A DNA stretch of 8,534 nucleotides from Hyphomicrobium_A sp035517115 (GTDB lineage Bacteria; Pseudomonadota; Alphaproteobacteria; Rhizobiales; Hyphomicrobiaceae). Of this stretch, positions 1 through 5,964 are shown piece by piece (the first letter of the stretch is position 1; every line of letters begins with the position of its first letter). The notes beneath the pieces are model-generated. The model was not told where the DNA came from and ran no database searches. It was given only the letters and a program-made list of their open reading frames with translations. Location: positions 1-8,534 of the forward strand of contig DATIZL010000175.1 of the NCBI GenBank assembly GCA_035517115.1. The letters run 5' to 3'. A program made the translations under genes and the position numbers.

Positions 1-2064
1 GCCATCGAGGTCGAGGCGCTCGGGGGCTCGCACTCTCCCTCCCCCCTTGTGGGGGAGGGCCGGGGAGGGGGGGATTGCAGAGCGTTGGCCGATGGGACTC
101 CCCCCACCCCTAACCCCTCCCCACCAGGGGGAGGGGGTCGGCGAGGAGAGCGCACCCGCTTCTATTCGCGGGGCGCCTGGCATGAGGCACCCATCGTCAA
201 GCGCCAGGACATGCGCGTTGGCTTCACGCTCGCCGGCCCGGCGCTCGTCATCGAGCCGCACCAGACCGTGGTGGTCGAGCCCGGCTGGAGACTTGAGGTC
301 TCCACGCAGGACGACCTCGTTCTCACGCGCACCGAGCCGCGCCCGCGCGAGCACGTCGGCGCCAAGGCCGATCCCGTGCTCTTGGAGGTGTTCAACAACC
401 TGTTCATGGCGATCGCCGAGCAGATGGGCGAGGCGCTGCGCAACACCGCGCAGTCGGTGAACATCAAGGAGCGGCTCGACTTCTCGTGCGCGGTATTCGA
501 CTCGGGCGGCGCGCTGGTGGCGAATGCTCCGCATCTGCCGGTGCATCTGGGCTCCATGGACCGGTCGGTCGAGACCATCATCCGCCTGCGCGGCAAGGAG
601 ATGCGCCCGGGCGACGCCTACATGCTGAACGCGCCCTACAACGGCGGCACGCACCTGCCTGACATCACGGTCGTCACGCCGGTGTTCGCCGATTCCCCTC
701 CCCCTGGTGGGGAGGGGTTAGGGGTGGGGGGAGCCCCGACCGCTGCTGAAGTTCTGCAATCCCCCCCTCCCCGACCCTCCCCCACGAGGGGGGAGGGGGA
801 AGCAGCACAAACTTCTGCCCCTCACCCTGCCCCTCTCCCCATGAAGAATGGGGAGAGGGGACAAGAGGTGCTGTTCTACGTCGCGAGCCGCGGACATCAC
901 GAGGACATCGGCGGGCTGACGCCGGGCTCCATGACCCCGCGCGCCACCAGCATCGAGGAGGAGGGCGTCTATATCGACAACGTGAAGCTGGTCGAGGGCG
1001 GCCGCTTCCGCGAGGCCGAGACGCGCGCGCTCTTGTCGGGTGCCCGCTACCCGGCGCGGCAGCCCAATAAGAACATCGCCGACTTGAAGGCGCAGGTCGC
1101 GGCCAACGCCAAGGGCGAGGCCGAGCTCAAGAAGATGGTCGAGCACTTCGGTCTCGACGTCGTGCGCGCCTACATGGGGCACGTGCAGGACAACGCGGAG
1201 GCGAGCGTGCGCCGGCTGCTTCAGCGCCTCGACGATGGCCGCTTCCGCGTCGAGACCGACCAGGGCAGCAGGGTCGAGGTGCGCATCACGGTCGACAAGC
1301 AAGCGCGCACCGCGAAGGTCGACTTCACCGGCACCAGCGCCCAGCAGAGGAACAACTTCAACGCACCCGAGCCGGTGACGCGCGCCGCCGTGCTCTACGC
1401 TTTCCGCGTCATGGTGGAGGAGCCGATCCCCATGAACGCGGGCTGTCTGAAGCCCATCGAGATCGTGATCCCGCCGGGCTCGATGCTGAGCCCCGTCTAT
1501 CCGGCAGCCGTCGTCGCCGGCAACGTGGAGACGAGCCAGATCGTGACCAACGCGCTCTTCGCCGCGCTTCGTGCGCTCGGCTCCGCGCAGGGCACCATGA
1601 ACAACCTCACGTTCGGAAACGAGCGCGTGCAGTACTACGAGACGCTGTGCTCGGGCGCGCCGGCCGGCCCCGGCTTTGACGGCGCGGCGGCGGTGCACGT
1701 GCACATGACCAACACGCGCCTCACCGACCCGGAGATTTTGGAGCTGCGCTATCCGGTGCTGGTCGAGGAGTTCTCGATCCGCCGCGGCTCCGGCGGCAAG
1801 GGCCGATGGACGAGCGGCGACGGCACGCGGCGCGTGATCCGCTTCCTCGAGCGCATGGACTGCGCGATCCTCTCCGGCTACCGCGACGTGCGCCCCTTCG
1901 GGCTCGAGGGCGGCGAGCCGGGCGAGGCGGGGCAAAACCTGGTGCGCCGCAGGGACGGCCGGCTCGAGCGCTTGCAGGGCTGCGACCAGATCATGCTCGA
2001 GGCCGGCGAGGCGATCGTCATCGTCACCCCGACCGGCGGCGGCTTCGGTGCCAAGCTTACGTGA
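1..2064 (+). CDS. 5-oxoprolinase / hydantoinase, fused HyuA(C-term)-HyuB, 5'-partial
   Basis: The frame is open from base 1 and ends at TGA 2062-2064, so the start and most of the HyuA half lie outside the window. About 687 codons remain. Codons ~53-107 match the end of a HyuA domain (AGPALVIEP, VVVEPGW, DDLVLTR). From codon ~124 (DPVLLEVFNN) a complete HyuB domain follows, with SVNIKERLDFSCAVFD, NAPYNGGTHLPD, VASRGHHEDIGG, TPGSM, GNVETSQ, RRGSGGKGRW and a terminal TPTGGGFG. This fused architecture is typical of ~1200-residue 5-oxoprolinases, which use ATP to open 5-oxo-L-proline to glutamate; N-methylhydantoinase or acetophenone-carboxylase-type activities are alternatives that sequence alone cannot exclude. 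Two stretches are foreign to the family: codons ~10-50 and ~231-287, rich in Pro/Gly/Arg, which are in-frame palindromic repeats (listed separately). Because the frame and all HyuB motifs are intact, I treat it as a functional gene rather than a pseudogene. Confidence 0.93.
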   Translation, partial: AIEVEALGGSHSPSPLVGEGRGGGDCRALADGTPPTPNPSPPGGGGRRGERTRFYSRGAWHEAPIVKRQDMRVGFTLAGPALVIEPHQTVVVEPGWRLEVSTQDDLVLTRTEPRPREHVGAKADPVLLEVFNNLFMAIAEQMGEALRNTAQSVNIKERLDFSCAVFDSGGALVANAPHLPVHLGSMDRSVETIIRLRGKEMRPGDAYMLNAPYNGGTHLPDITVVTPVFADSPPPGGEGLGVGGAPTAAEVLQSPPPRPSPTRGEGEAAQTSAPHPAPLPMKNGERGQEVLFYVASRGHHEDIGGLTPGSMTPRATSIEEEGVYIDNVKLVEGGRFREAETRALLSGARYPARQPNKNIADLKAQVAANAKGEAELKKMVEHFGLDVVRAYMGHVQDNAEASVRRLLQRLDDGRFRVETDQGSRVEVRITVDKQARTAKVDFTGTSAQQRNNFNAPEPVTRAAVLYAFRVMVEEPIPMNAGCLKPIEIVIPPGSMLSPVYPAAVVAGNVETSQIVTNALFAALRALGSAQGTMNNLTFGNERVQYYETLCSGAPAGPGFDGAAAVHVHMTNTRLTDPEILELRYPVLVEEFSIRRGSGGKGRWTSGDGTRRVIRFLERMDCAILSGYRDVRPFGLEGGEPGEAGQNLVRRRDGRLERLQGCDQIMLEAGEAIVIVTPTGGGFGAKLT
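37..136 (-). repeat. BIME-like palindromic element, copy 1 (inside oxoprolinase CDS)
   Basis: Two C/G-rich hairpins face each other: 37-45 pairs with 51-59 (CCCTCCCCC / GGGGGAGGG) and 114-122 pairs with 128-136 (CCCCTCCCC / GGGGAGGGG). They are joined by G-rich and C-rich shoulders and a unique centre at 82-97. The reverse complement matches the copy at 695-797: 98-136 equals 695-733 over 39 of 39 bases, and 37-81 equals 753-797 over 43 of 45. It is read through in the oxoprolinase frame, giving a Pro/Gly-rich segment (SPSPLVGEGRGG, then TPNPSPPGGGG). Strand is set relative to copy 2. This kind of repeat is usually intergenic. Confidence 0.88.
695..797 (+). repeat. BIME-like palindromic element, copy 2 (inside oxoprolinase CDS)
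   Basis: This is the same element as 37-136 in opposite orientation. Hairpin one is 695-703 with 709-717; hairpin two is 775-783 with 789-797. The unique centre (734-752, 19 nt) differs from that of copy 1 (16 nt), so the copies differ by one codon in length. Both copies are bordered on the same side by the heptamer TCGCCGA (686-692 here; its complement at 138-144 beside copy 1), which may be part of the element end or a preferred target. In the coding frame it reads SPPPGGEGLGVGG ... PPPRPSPTRGEGE. Confidence 0.88.
818..862 (+). repeat. Second-family palindromic repeat inside oxoprolinase CDS
   Basis: A perfect 11-bp inverted repeat, CCCCTCTCCCC at 830-840 and GGGGAGAGGGG at 850-860, has a 9-nt loop and is preceded by the shoulder CCCTCACCCTG (818-828). 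It lies 20 nt after copy 2 of the other element, so the two form a composite insertion of 177 nt (688-864, 59 codons) where the family normally has only a few residues between TPVF and EVLFYV. The frame is kept and reads APHPAPLPMKNGERG. The CCCTCACCC...CTCTCCCC...GGGGAGAGGGG form resembles a common proteobacterial intergenic repeat; that is recalled and was not searched. Confidence 0.75.
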
Positions 2065-2195
2065 AGCTTAATCGCGTGGTGCCGACCCGCACCTGAGCTG
2101 TGCCCTTTCCGCGAATTTAGACGCTCGCCCCTTGTCCGGCGATTGCGCATCCCCCAATCATAGAGACAACTGCTCGCGTTCAAGCGGTAAGAAGA

Positions 2196-3041
2196 ATGAT
2201 CAGCGCGGCACATGGAGCGCGGACGCTGTTCGGCGTCCTCGCGGCGGTCCTGGCATTCGGCGCCGGCGCTGCAGCCGGTCCCTACGACCCCGTGCCCATG
2301 AACGCGGCCGACACCACCGCGCGCGATATCGCCGCCACCCTGTTCAAGGCGAAGCCCGGCGAGGCGGTCGACTACTCTAACCACAAGCTCATGTACCTCG
2401 ACCTGTCGGGCCTCGACTTCAAAGGCGCAAAGCTCGCACACGCCGATCTCTTCGCCGTCGATCTCACCGGCGCCAACTTGCGGGGCGCGGATCTGTCCAA
2501 CACGCGGCTCGACCGCACCGTGCTCATCCACGCCGACCTCGCCGGCGCCAATCTTTCCGGGGCGAGCATCCTGCGGCCGACGGTCTACACCGACCTCGAG
2601 GAGAACCTCGCGGACGCGCCGAGCTTTGCGGGGGCGAATTTGAAAGGCATCCGCGTGATGGCCAAGATGTCGGGTGCCGACTTCCACGGCGCCGACTTGA
2701 CCGGCGCCGACTTGAGCCCGCTGGAGGCGCGCCCCGGCCAGGGCACCATCACGACGCTGGCGAAGAACGTGCTCAAGTCCTGCGATTTCTCGCGGGCGAT
2801 CCTGCGCGGGGTCAATCTCGACCGTGCGCTGCTGACTTTCGCGCACTTCAATGGCGCCGACCTGCGCGACGCCAATCTCTCGGGCGCCGATCTCTCCAGG
2901 GCCGATTTCACCGGCGCCGATCTCACGGGCGCGAACCTCGCGGGCGCCGATCTCGACGGCGCCAACCTGCTCGCGGTCAAAGGCCTCGACACGGTCAAAG
3001 GACTGTCGACCGCGCTCAACTTCGACAAGACGATCCGCTGA
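2196..3041 (+). CDS. Exported pentapeptide-repeat protein
   Basis: The protein has 281 residues. Residues 1-27 look like a Sec signal peptide (a short basic N-region, hydrophobic LFGVLAAVLAFGAGA, cleavage near AAA-GPY), so the mature protein should be periplasmic. Pentapeptide repeats of the A(D/N)LXX type fill two blocks, ~66-128 and ~145-260, and should form a right-handed quadrilateral beta helix. The blocks are broken near 129-143 and 174-193 by non-repeat loops. The C-terminus (KGLDTVKGLSTALNFDKTIR) is a capping segment. The last block is nearly a DNA tandem repeat, with GGCGCCGATCTC-like units every 15 bp around 2850-2970. The start at ATG 2196 is supported by the signal peptide and a purine-rich AAGAAG just upstream. 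The gene stands alone, 131 bp after the oxoprolinase. The molecular role is unknown; it is not an obvious Qnr/MfpA gyrase-protection protein, because it is exported. Confidence 0.9.
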   Translation: MISAAHGARTLFGVLAAVLAFGAGAAAGPYDPVPMNAADTTARDIAATLFKAKPGEAVDYSNHKLMYLDLSGLDFKGAKLAHADLFAVDLTGANLRGADLSNTRLDRTVLIHADLAGANLSGASILRPTVYTDLEENLADAPSFAGANLKGIRVMAKMSGADFHGADLTGADLSPLEARPGQGTITTLAKNVLKSCDFSRAILRGVNLDRALLTFAHFNGADLRDANLSGADLSRADFTGADLTGANLAGADLDGANLLAVKGLDTVKGLSTALNFDKTIR

Positions 3042-3073
3042 TCCCTACGTTGCGCGCGAGAATCGCCCTCAGT

Positions 3074-3204
3074 GTCATCCTCGGTCTTGTCCCGAGGATC
3101 CAGCGCGCAGCACGGTCCTCTCGCCAGTCGGTGCGTTGGCGCAAACAGGTTTGGCTGAGGGAACACGTGGAGAGTTGGGTCCTCGGCATAAAGCCGAGGA
3201 TGAC
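3074..3204. repeat. REP-like inverted doublet between convergent genes
   Basis: The ends are a perfect 11-bp inverted repeat: GTCATCCTCGG (3074-3084) and CCGAGGATGAC (3194-3204). Each end is also a hairpin: ATCCTCGG/CCGAGGAT (3077-3084 with 3092-3099) and TCCTCGGC/GCCGAGGA (3180-3187 with 3193-3200). The ~80-bp centre is unique. The unit lies 32 nt after the pentapeptide stop and 74 nt beyond the end of the convergent DUF2852-like gene, a typical REP/BIME position where it could limit read-through or protect mRNA 3' ends. The GTCATCCTCGG...CCGAGGATCC form is a familiar alphaproteobacterial intergenic repeat. Open frames across it (translating to SVILGLVPRIQ) are not genes. Confidence 0.85.
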
Positions 3205-3229
3205 AACGTCAGTAGTCGGAATGGCAGAA

Positions 3230-3262
3230 GAGCGGGGGCGCGCTGCACGCGTCCCGGCCCTC
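3230..3262 (-). terminator. Possible terminator hairpin after the DUF2852-like gene
   Basis: An imperfect GC-rich hairpin pairs 3248-3262 with 3230-3242 around a short loop (CGCG and GAGNGGG portions pair, with a 2-nt bulge). It begins about 17 nt past the minus-strand stop at 3279. It is followed on that strand by a mixed pyrimidine run (CTTCTGCC), not a clean T tract, so the call is weak. Confidence 0.3.
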
Positions 3263-3278
3263 TTTCGTCGCAGCTTGA

Positions 3279-3653
3279 TCAGACCGCTGGCAGGCTCGGA
3301 ACGGAATTGATCGCTGGACGCGCGTGGCGCTCCGCCATGAACTGGTCGAACTCCAGCTTGTCCTTCGACCGGCGCAGCCGCTCCAGGAACTCGCGGAACT
3401 TGGCGCTCTCCTCGTCGAGGCGGCTCAGCGTCTCCCGGCGATAGTCGTCAAATGCAGTGTTGCCGGCGGCCGGCGGCGGAGCTTCGGCGAAGCGAAGCGA
3501 GCCCCGCGTCACGGCACGAAACAGCACGACCGCTCCGAAGATCACGGCAATGGGCCAGGCGAGCAGCGCGACCGCCCACACGACGGCCCATGCGATTGCC
3601 CACAACATCCAGAACAGAGCCGCGAGGACGAAGCCGAGGATCAGCAGGGGCAT
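3279..3653 (-). CDS. Small membrane protein with DUF2852-like C-terminus
   Basis: The protein has 124 residues. Residues 3-47 are very hydrophobic and Trp/Ala-rich (FWMLWAIAWAVVWAVALLAWPIAVIF), enough for one long or two short membrane helices. A Pro/Ala linker follows (59-63), then a charged, probably coiled-coil tail (65-109). The tail matches the downstream-numbered paralogue at 3731-4162 over 34 of 45 positions without a gap (NxAFDDYR, ETLxRL, FREFLxRLR, EFDQFMAER). The N-terminal half is unrelated in detail to that paralogue, whose N-terminus is the better DUF2852 match. The ATG at 3653 has a GGAG about 10 nt upstream. The gene lies 77 nt after its paralogue on the same strand, possibly in one transcript, with a GC hairpin between them. 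The family function is unknown; the architecture suggests an inner-membrane protein with a cytoplasmic helical tail. Confidence 0.82.
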   Translation of the reverse strand: MPLLILGFVLAALFWMLWAIAWAVVWAVALLAWPIAVIFGAVVLFRAVTRGSLRFAEAPPPAAGNTAFDDYRRETLSRLDEESAKFREFLERLRRSKDKLEFDQFMAERHARPAINSVPSLPAV

Positions 3654-3678
3654 GGCGCACTAGCTCCGTTGAACGGAT

Positions 3679-3702
3679 AGCCGGGGCGGTGCCGCCCCGG
3701 CT
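3679..3702. other. Strong GC stem-loop between the two DUF2852-type genes
   Basis: A perfect inverted repeat, AGCCGGGGCGG (3679-3689) and CCGCCCCGGCT (3692-3702), folds into a stem of about 10 bp with a 4-nt loop. It lies 28 nt after the stop of the upstream minus-strand gene and 25 nt before the start of the next. No T tract follows on either strand, so it could be a rho-assisted terminator, an attenuator or an mRNA-stabilising hairpin that separates expression of the two genes. Confidence 0.55.
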
Positions 3703-3730
3703 CGAAGTCATCTCAGCTGCAGCGCTCGCA

Positions 3731-4162
3731 TCAGGCGGTCGCGCCCTGCGGGCCGTCGGTCGTGGGACGAGTGCGGCGCTCGGCCATGAACTGGTCGAAC
3801 TCCTCTTTGTCCTTCGCCTTGCGCAGGCGGTCGAGGAACTCGCGGAACTCGCGCTGCTCCTCCTCGAGGCGGCGCAGCGTCTCCTCGCGGTAGTCGTCGA
3901 AGGCGCGGTTGCCGCTCGAGTAGAAGCCGCGCATCTCGCGGCGCCAGCGCTCCATGCGGTCCATCTTGCGGTCCCAGCGCTCGGCCATACGCTGCTGCCA
4001 ATAGCTCATGTCACCGTATCGTCCACATCCCATGCGTCCGCTCCAGATCAAGTAGGCCAGAATTGCGAGGCCTATCGGCCAGAACAGGATGAAGCCCGCG
4101 ACCATGACGGCGATCCAAGCTGGCCGCCCGAGATCGTCGAGGGTCGCCACTACCTGTGTCAT
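3731..4162 (-). CDS. DUF2852 family membrane protein
   Basis: The protein has 143 residues. Residues ~16-41 form one clear transmembrane helix (WIAVMVAGFILFWPIGLAIL) that runs into LIWSGRMGCGRYG, the hallmark of DUF2852 proteins in Hyphomicrobiales. Residues ~55-130 are highly charged and likely a long helix or coiled coil (QQRMAERWDRKMDRMERWRREM, then the FDDYR...EFDQFMAER block shared with the neighbouring paralogue). The tail 131-143 is flexible. The ATG at 4162 is preceded by GGAAGG about 10 nt upstream, and an AT-rich stretch beyond it is a likely promoter. Topology by charge predicts a cytoplasmic C-terminus. The function is not established for the family. The pair with 3279-3653 looks like an old tandem duplication in which the C-terminal module was kept and the membrane half diverged. 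Confidence 0.88.
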   Translation of the reverse strand: MTQVVATLDDLGRPAWIAVMVAGFILFWPIGLAILAYLIWSGRMGCGRYGDMSYWQQRMAERWDRKMDRMERWRREMRGFYSSGNRAFDDYREETLRRLEEEQREFREFLDRLRKAKDKEEFDQFMAERRTRPTTDGPQGATA

Positions 4163-4174
4163 CGCAGCTCAACC

Positions 4175-4231
4175 TTCCATGTTAATGTTTATCACATTTA
4201 CATAGGTGCCATCGCAGGGCGCCGCCGTCAA
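4175..4231 (-). promoter_or_regulatory. AT-rich promoter region for the DUF2852 pair
   Basis: Positions 4178-4208 are strikingly AT-rich against a GC-rich background and lie just upstream of the RBS of the minus-strand gene starting at 4162. A TTGACG (minus strand, 4231-4226) could serve as -35. Possible -10 hexamers (TATGTA near 4204, GATAAA near 4191) do not have ideal spacing from it. Location and composition support a promoter; the exact boxes are uncertain. Confidence 0.35.
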
Positions 4232-4332
4232 GGGGTCGGGCCGGAGAAATCGGCAGGCACCGGCGGCGCCGCATAGGACATGGCCCCGCGCGGCCGCGGC
4301 CGCCAGAGTTGCCACTGCTATTTTCCGGAAGG

Positions 4333-4974
4333 CTACTTGTCGGCGGGGACGCCGAGGCCCTCGAGGTAGATCAGCACGGCCGCTTCGAGCAGCTCCTCCG
4401 GCGTCATCGGAATGGAGCGGCGCGCGCCGTCTCCGCGCGCAAACAGCGCCGCGATGCCGTGGCTCAAAGACCAGATGTGCAGCGCCATCATCAAAGACGG
4501 CGGGCGCTTCTCCTTGGGCAGCGTGGCGATGAGCGCCTCGCAGGCCTCGCGCAGCACGCCGAAGGCGCGGTCGCCCGCCTCGCGCAGCTCTGGGTACTCG
4601 CCGATGGGCAGCCCCGACTCGAACATGGCGGAGAACAGCGCCGGCTCCTTCTCGGCAAAGCGCAGGTAGGCGCGCCCCACGCGCTCGAACGCGGCGCGCG
4701 GGGAGGGCTTGCCGCCGTCCCAGGCGCGGGCGAGCGCGGCGGCGAAGCTTTCAAAGCCGCGCTGAGCGACGTCCGCCATCAGCGCGTCGCGGTCGCGGAA
4801 ATGGCGGTAGGGCGCGGCGGGGCTCACGCCCGCGGCGCGTGCGGCATCCGCAAAGGTGAAGCCGGCCGGCCCCTTCTTGGAGATGAGGTCGAGTGCCGCT
4901 GCGATCAGCGCCTCGCGCAGGTTGCCGTGGTGATAGCCGCGCCGCGCGCCGGGGCCGTCCTTGTGCCAGGTCAT
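4333..4974 (-). CDS. TetR/AcrR-family transcriptional regulator (WHG-domain type)
   Basis: From ATG 4974 the product is 213 residues, a normal TetR length. The N-terminal part (GYHHGNLREALIAAALDLI at 13-31, then FTFADAARAAGVSPAAPYRHF at ~39-59) is a standard TetR helix-turn-helix with the conserved YxHF recognition end. Residues ~75-210 form the ligand-binding, dimerising domain. The motif WSLSHGIAALF (168-178) marks the C-terminal WHG domain subgroup. An alternative TTG start at 5007 would add 11 residues and has AAGGA a few bases upstream, while the ATG lacks a clear Shine-Dalgarno; family similarity begins only at GYHHGN, so both starts are possible. It is divergent from the 67-residue gene at 5153 with a shared 178-bp control region that contains an 11-bp direct repeat, suggesting autoregulation and control of that gene. 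The ligand cannot be inferred. Confidence 0.9.
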   Translation of the reverse strand: MTWHKDGPGARRGYHHGNLREALIAAALDLISKKGPAGFTFADAARAAGVSPAAPYRHFRDRDALMADVAQRGFESFAAALARAWDGGKPSPRAAFERVGRAYLRFAEKEPALFSAMFESGLPIGEYPELREAGDRAFGVLREACEALIATLPKEKRPPSLMMALHIWSLSHGIAALFARGDGARRSIPMTPEELLEAAVLIYLEGLGVPADK

Positions 4975-5043
4975 GGAACGAGCTTTTAGCCCAATTCGCC
5001 GGGCCAAGGCATCCTTCGCCGAAATCCCCCGCGAAATCTTGGC

Positions 5044-5074
5044 CGCTCGCTAGAATCTTAGCTCGCTCGCTAGA
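5044..5074. promoter_or_regulatory. 11-bp direct repeat, candidate operator
   Basis: CGCTCGCTAGA occurs at 5044-5054 and again at 5064-5074, exactly 20 bp (about two helical turns) apart. The position is between the divergent TetR gene and the 67-residue gene. The spacer carries CTAGAATCTTAG, an imperfect dyad. Spacing and location suit binding of a dimeric regulator, most simply the adjacent TetR protein, although TetR operators are usually inverted repeats. Confidence 0.35.
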
Positions 5075-5152
5075 TTTGTGGTGCGGCGGGATACGCTCTC
5101 TTCAGGTTCGAGCCCTAGCCTCGCTCAAGGTCTGGACGAGCCTGGAGGCCCC

Positions 5153-5356
5153 ATGGCGACGCGCGAGTGGGATGTCGGAGCGAGGGTGCGCTTTACCCGT
5201 CCGCACCGTGTTGACGGCATGCCCAAGGCCGAAGCCGCCGTCTATCGCGTCGAAAGGCTGCTCAAGGCCGGCGACGGGGCGACGCTCTACACCATCAAGA
5301 ACGAGGCCGAGCCGTTCGAGCGGCTGGTCGCGGCGAGCGATCTCGACCGCCGGTGA
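5153..5356 (+). CDS. Small hypothetical protein (67 aa)
   Basis: The start is ATG 5153, preceded by GGAGG at 5144-5148; upstream in-frame GTG codons lack a ribosome site and would add a low-quality leader. The protein is soluble, has no signal peptide or membrane segment, and is predicted to be mostly beta strand: WDVGARVRF, AVYRVERLL, TLYTIKNEAEPFERLVAASDL. The pattern of a short strand with G-R-V-R-F, a turn, then Y-x-I-K and F-E-R-x-V resembles small SH3-like or KOW-like barrels, but I do not recognise a named family. It is followed after 20 nt by an exported protein gene and faces the TetR gene, so regulation by that TetR protein is plausible. No catalytic residues are evident. Confidence 0.75.
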   Translation: MATREWDVGARVRFTRPHRVDGMPKAEAAVYRVERLLKAGDGATLYTIKNEAEPFERLVAASDLDRR

Positions 5357-5376
5357 GAGGCTTGAGGGGGACATCG

Positions 5377-5964
5377 ATGCGCGCGGCTCTTTGCATTGCA
5401 ATGCTTCTTGCTTCGGTGTCCGCCGGGCTGAGCGAGGAGACCGAGGTCGAGTTCGGCGGAGACACCTACCATCTCGACTTCCACGAGCGCGCCAAGCTTC
5501 CCGACGGCAGCGCCGGCGACGGCGTCGCCGAGTTCACGCTCAAGGGCGAGACCGTGAACGACTGGACCAAGCTGTTCGCCTACCACGCCTATCCGGGCGT
5601 GCCCGCGAACCCCGCGCTCGCAGCGGAGACGCTCGGCAAGACCGTCAAGGAGAACAACAAGGACGCCAACTACGCGCTGACGCCGGTGCCCAAGTCGGAT
5701 GAGGCGATCGTCGACTTCCTGACCTGGGCGCCGGGCAGCGATGTCATGGAGTTCAACGTCTTCAAGTATGCCAAGGCCGGCGAGGACGGGACGGGTCTTA
5801 TCGCCCTGCAGTACGCGCAGCGGATCAAGGCGAAGGACATGGAGGTTGCCGATTTCCGCGCCCTGCGTCAGCGCATGGTCGATGAGATGCTGCACACGGA
5901 CGTCGAGCCGGCGCGCGAGTACTTTGCCGACGACAGCGAGGACGATCCGCAGTCTCGCGAATGA
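5377..5964 (+). CDS. Exported hypothetical protein (195 aa)
   Basis: ATG 5377 is chosen because it opens a good Sec signal peptide (MRAALCIAMLLASVSAG) and has GAGGGGG about 7 nt upstream; the GTG at 5353 overlapping the previous stop would bury that signal. After cleavage near residue 17-19 the mature protein is acidic, ~176 residues, with no further membrane segment and no cysteine after the signal. It starts with strands (TEVEFGGDTYHLDF), has a central LxG-x-T-VNDWTKLFAYHAYP segment and EFNVFKYAK ... LIALQYAQRI, and ends in an acidic tail (YFADDSEDD). The F-T-x-K-G-E-T-x-x-x-W-T-K-L segment is reminiscent of periplasmic proteins of unknown function in this order. It probably forms a unit with the 67-residue gene 20 nt upstream. 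The function is unknown; the periplasm is the likely site. Confidence 0.82.
   Translation: MRAALCIAMLLASVSAGLSEETEVEFGGDTYHLDFHERAKLPDGSAGDGVAEFTLKGETVNDWTKLFAYHAYPGVPANPALAAETLGKTVKENNKDANYALTPVPKSDEAIVDFLTWAPGSDVMEFNVFKYAKAGEDGTGLIALQYAQRIKAKDMEVADFRALRQRMVDEMLHTDVEPAREYFADDSEDDPQSRE

Noticed and set aside
718..1935. Long minus-strand open frame opposite the oxoprolinase gene
   Set aside because: It is a mirror of a strongly GC3-biased real gene; the product is Arg/Ala/His-rich with no domain, and it runs through the palindromic repeats.
2052..2069. Repeated AAGCTT around the oxoprolinase stop
   Set aside because: Two short palindromic hexamers five bases apart, with no stem long enough for a terminator.
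2132..2161. Promoter-like TTGTCC ... AATCAT before the pentapeptide gene
   Set aside because: Spacing is 18 nt but both hexamers match the consensus poorly; not better than chance.
3050..3310. Plus-strand 86-residue frame after the pentapeptide gene
   Set aside because: Most of it is a translation of the REP-like doublet (SVILGLVPRIQ and WVLGIKPRMT), a well-known kind of spurious gene.
4218..4270. Inverted repeat GGCGCCGCCG / CGGCGGCGCC with a 33-nt loop downstream of the TetR gene
   Set aside because: Simple GC-rich sequence with a long loop and no T tract; easily formed by chance at this composition.
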